Shown here in pieces: positions 7,536 through 10,000 of a stretch of DNA of 10,000 nt. Numbering within the stretch: the first letter of the stretch is position 1; the number at the start of each line of letters is the position of its first letter. The DNA is from Chrysomallon squamiferum (taxonomy: Eukaryota > Mollusca > Gastropoda > Neomphalida > Peltospiridae), in assembly GCA_012295275.1 (NCBI GenBank), contig CM022674.1:4135610-4145609 (forward strand), in the 5' to 3' direction. The position numbers and the translations under genes were made by a program. The notes under the pieces are model-generated. The model was not told where the DNA came from. It ran no database searches and was given only the letters and a program-made list of their open reading frames with translations.

Positions 7536-8178
7536 GATGATGATCAGACAGAAATAAATAACCACTAAGAGACTGACGTCTGTCACACACGTAAATACAT
7601 GGACAGTTGTAGATAAATACAAATTGATATAGGTAGGTAGGTAAGACAAGTTGGTAGATTATGGTAAATTAATACCACTATAGATTAGATAACAATAATA
7701 ATGATGATGATGATGATGATGATGATGATAATAATATAGCGTCTTTCTAAATATTCCTGTTTTGTCTCTTTTATGTTTATTAACGCATAATTTTTATTTA
7801 CCACTACAACAATTATAATTACATTTTAACTTGTCACTTTCAGTACAAAAGAAAATAAGTAAAACTGAAAGATACTGAAATGCACCAGACTGATATTACT
7901 GCAACTGACGTAAAATAATAATCAAACAAAGATGTCTTAATACTTTTCGTTAATGGTAACATTAGTTTAAAAAATATTAAATGTAAACGATAACAGCGAT
8001 AATAGGTTGTTTATGATTATAAACTATAAATTATATAAAATGTTCAATTAAATACAATTATGCATTGATATGAAAAGTAAAAACTGCACATTTTAAATAA
8101 TATCATTGATTTATAGATCATACCAAATTAGAAATCACCAAAGAATCGGAATAAGGCAAAACTGATATAAAATAATTA
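7536..8178. other. 5' intron of CFAP74 (putative): unique AT-rich sequence with TGA repeat
   Basis: It includes a TAGG tetramer run (7631-7642) and about nine TGA units (7700-7729). The remaining sequence is AT-rich, non-repetitive and free of believable open frames or RNA motifs. Confidence 0.5.
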
Positions 8179-8179
8179 C

Positions 8180-8211
8180 TGGTGTCGTGGTGCTTTGTGT
8201 ACATCCGCCAT
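8180..8211 (-). other. CFAP74: Putative 5'UTR exon of CFAP74 (right boundary unknown)
   Basis: Downstream of the X-box, the minus strand carries CAACATGGCGGATG and, about 30 bases on, a possible donor CACCA|GTAATT (GT at 8179-8178). Joined to the acceptor at 7255-7254 this makes a 926-bp 5' intron and an mRNA reaching the coding ATG. The right end shown is only the first ATG, not a mapped transcription start. If included, that ATG opens an 11-codon upstream frame (MADVHKAPRHQ) that stops 10 bases before the main ATG. Confidence 0.4.
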
Positions 8212-8215
8212 GTTG
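8205..8215 (-). promoter_or_regulatory. YY1-like / ATGGCGG element at probable transcription start region
   Basis: The minus strand reads CAACATGGCGG, overlapping the end of the X-box. AANATGGCGG is the form of YY1 element often found just downstream of transcription starts in mammals; whether it works so here is inference. The same bases could simply be a strong-context upstream ATG. Confidence 0.35.
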
Positions 8216-8226
8216 CTAGCAGCAAC
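8212..8226 (-). promoter_or_regulatory. RFX X-box (ciliary gene promoter motif)
   Basis: GTTGCT, a 3-base spacer, then AGCAAC: a perfect inverted repeat that fits every position of the X-box consensus RYYNYY-N(1-3)-RRNRAC bound by RFX transcription factors, which switch on ciliogenesis genes across animals. It lies about 970 bp upstream of the CFAP74 ATG, just before a candidate 5'UTR exon. Because it is palindromic it could serve either strand; no gene is visible to the right. Confidence 0.75.
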
Positions 8227-8451
8227 TGTGGTCTCACAACACATTTATTATTAATAAAAGAGTCCAAATGATTTAGATCGCTTTTTCTGTAGTAATCTTC
8301 TAAATTTGTTACAGTAAATAAACACAGAGATATAAATGAATTTAATAACAATATGCAGAACGAAATTTATATACCTGATTTAATATTATTATTTATATTT
8401 TATATTATTAATCTATCAGTCGGGACATATCGGTTTGGCGACTGCAGACGC

Positions 8452-8455
<4 letters not shown>

Positions 8456-8483
<28 letters not shown>
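8456..8483. repeat. GT microsatellite upstream of promoter region
   Basis: About 14 TG units, 230 bp upstream (minus sense) of the X-box. Confidence 0.95.
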
Positions 8484-8505
8484 AGTTATATGATGACATG
8501 TAAAT

Positions 8506-8507
<2 letters not shown>

Positions 8508-8564
<57 letters not shown>
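8508..8564. repeat. Pure CT (GA) microsatellite upstream of promoter region
   Basis: A perfect run of 28 CT units, reading GA on the gene's strand. GA tracts near promoters can bind GAGA-type factors in insects; relevance here is unproven. Confidence 0.95.
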
Positions 8565-8567
<3 letters not shown>

Positions 8568-9234
8568 AAACTACAACCAATTTTCACATTTTTATCACTT
8601 TATTCCACGTTTTTCAAATACAAAGACACAGCAATTTTAAACAGCTATTTCATATGTGTTTACTAATATTTATGTATACATAATTTTGATATATGTAAAA
8701 TACATCTAATGTATAATAGCAATACATTCTGGTCATACATTTTATTTGACTATTCTACAGTCCACATCAAAAACCAAAACAAAATGAGACATTAATATTA
8801 TTATTATTATAAAATACCAGTTTTGGCAGCATTAAAAATTAAGAAAAGCTTAAAATTATAAAACAAAACTAAACTAACAAAATGAAAATAATAAAATAAA
8901 TATAACATAAAAAAAATATATATAAATATGGAAAAAAGATATAACGTTAATTAAAAGGTACAAATTTAAATTAAAAATATTGTGGTAAAATTATGTTTTA
9001 ATGTTGAACTAAAAATGGCAAATGTAAATAAATAAATAAGTAAATAAATAAGTAAATAAATAAATCAATAAATAAATCAATATATAAATCAAAATGTATA
9101 AATAAACATGGTAAATAAGATAAAATTAAGAATCTGATGATGACTGGCATATATGTGTTTTTTAGAAATGAAAAATAAATTAACACACACAATGAATTAG
9201 TGATCAACACATTTAAATAACAATAACAACAACA

Positions 9235-9301
<67 letters not shown>

Positions 9302-9402
9302 TTAAAATAAACCACAAATCTTAAAAAAGAAAAGAAAAAGGACCCCAACTAAATAATGACCAATTTCCCACTGAAATAACTAAAAATAGCAACCCACTTG
9401 TA
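8565..9402. other. AT-rich intergenic stretch, no gene seen
   Basis: It contains AAAT-type repeats with AAGT and AATC variants (9027-9090) and a pure TAA array (9236-9298). Reading frames through it are artefacts of these repeats. The non-repeat parts show no splice-flanked coding segments or RNA genes that I can recognise. Confidence 0.6.
9236..9298. repeat. Pure TAA microsatellite
   Basis: About 21 uninterrupted TAA units following a short CAA stretch. Confidence 0.95.
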
Positions 9403-9437
9403 ATGTATAATTTCTCTCCCTTTCTCATTCTCTTAAT

Positions 9438-9484
9438 CACACACACACACACACACATGCACACACACACATGCACACACACAA
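9438..9484. repeat. CA microsatellite with ATGC interruptions
   Basis: CA units broken by two CATGCA interruptions at about 9457 and 9471. It marks the left edge of the unrecognised unique segment. Confidence 0.95.
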
Positions 9485-9486
9485 AA

Positions 9487-9629
9487 AGAGGTCTCTGGTC
9501 ATGTGGTACATGTGAGACAGAAATGGTTTCCCATTCTAACTACTACTCGTTATGTTGTTTCCCATACAAAACAATGACTGGCTCATCAAAAAGCTCTCGT
9601 ATGTGTTTTCCTGTCCATGAAAATGAATG

Positions 9630-9630
<1 letters not shown>
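9487..9630. other. Unrecognised ordinary-complexity sequence between CA and AT repeats
   Basis: About 140 bp of balanced composition, unlike its surroundings. The plus strand is open here (KRGLWSCGTCETEMVSH, then Cys-containing sequence to HENECK), but with no clear acceptor or donor and no family I recognise. It could be an exon or UTR of a neighbouring gene, or an old mobile-element remnant. Confidence 0.3.

Positions 9631-9632
<2 letters not shown>

Positions 9633-9662
<30 letters not shown>
9633..9662. repeat. AT microsatellite
   Basis: About 14 AT units immediately right of the unrecognised segment. Confidence 0.95.
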
Positions 9663-9665
<3 letters not shown>

Positions 9666-10000
9666 TAACCTCTCATAAAATCTTTTGCGTGATATCTTAC
9701 ATAATCATGATATAAGGTCTCATATATTAAACATTTATCAACTGATTTAAAAATAGACACAGAGACAAATGTCAGACTGCATCAACAGTGATACTCAGTT
9801 TGTCGACCGATCATAATTCAAAAAAAAAAAAAAAAAAAAATGTATCGCTCCACCAGACACACATTCTAACACATACATATGTACAAATACACATACATAT
9901 GTACATATACGCACACACACACACACACATATGGCTGTAACTTGATAATGGATTTTCGCAATGTTAAGTAGATTGAAAATATTGTTAAGGACAGCAAAGT
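9663..10000. other. Window end: mixed unique and simple-repeat DNA, no gene seen
   Basis: It includes a run of about 20 A (9820-9840), ACATACATATGTAC-type partial repeats (9871-9910) and CA units (9910-9928). The poly-A run could be the tail of a short interspersed element whose body would lie to its left, but no element family is recognisable. Confidence 0.4.

Noticed and set aside
7223-7649. Long Ile/Leu/Tyr/Asn open frames
   Set aside because: They are artefacts of compound trinucleotide repeats, which lack stops in several frames.
8118-8351. Minus-strand 77-residue open frame containing the X-box
   Set aside because: Its frame passes through the X-box and the candidate transcription start, and the residues match nothing in CFAP74; chance open frame most likely.
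8365-8373. TATA-like TATATAAAT on the minus strand
   Set aside because: It is about 140 bp upstream of the X-box, which would put the start before the X-box; such strings are expected by chance in this AT-rich DNA.
8998-9348. Minus-strand Ile-rich open frame of 116 residues
   Set aside because: It is driven by the 9236-9298 TAA array and AAAT repeats; no protein family resemblance.
9403-9678. Plus-strand His-Thr repeat protein
   Set aside because: The His-Thr and Tyr-Ile runs are CA and AT microsatellites; only the central unique part was kept, as an unrecognised segment.

Overview
This is a window of animal nuclear genome, very AT-rich and crowded with microsatellites. It is dominated by the 5' part of one multi-exon gene on the minus strand. 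Short exons (about 100-175 bp), GT-AG introns of 200-930 bp and dense simple repeats rule out a prokaryote. The repeats are mainly TAA/ATT, AAAT, TG/CA and ATTC types. The overall look fits a lophotrochozoan, most likely a mollusc, but that placement is only an impression from repeat style.

The gene is CFAP74 (cilia- and flagella-associated protein 74), a protein of the central-pair apparatus of motile cilia. Reading right to left, I resolve 13 coding exons from the ATG at 7239 down to position 5. Reading frame and splice phase are continuous across all of them, giving about 550 codons: an acidic N-terminus, a long Arg/Glu-rich coiled coil, an acidic linker, and the conserved block just before the first Ig-like (ASH/MSP-type) domains. 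The rest of the gene lies beyond the left edge. One exon (761-884) is easy to miss because TAA repeats flank it. One intron (4752-4239) uses a GC donor.

Upstream, around 8180-8230, lies a plausible promoter and 5'UTR exon. It has a full-consensus palindromic RFX X-box (8212-8226), the usual switch of ciliary genes, abutting a YY1-like CAACATGGCGG element and a splice donor. Its acceptor would be at 7255-7254, next to the start codon.

Introns hold most of the unusual sequence. A 26-bp minisatellite (2775-3366) appears to have been copied from the exon 7/intron 7 junction, with the donor GT changed to AT in the copies. Intron 4 holds a 74-bp minisatellite (about 5000-5600). Long pure TAA arrays sit directly against splice sites. 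To the right of about 8500 there are repeats and low-complexity AT-rich DNA, with one unrecognised stretch of ordinary sequence at 9487-9630. I see no tRNA, rRNA, recognisable transposon coding sequence or second gene.
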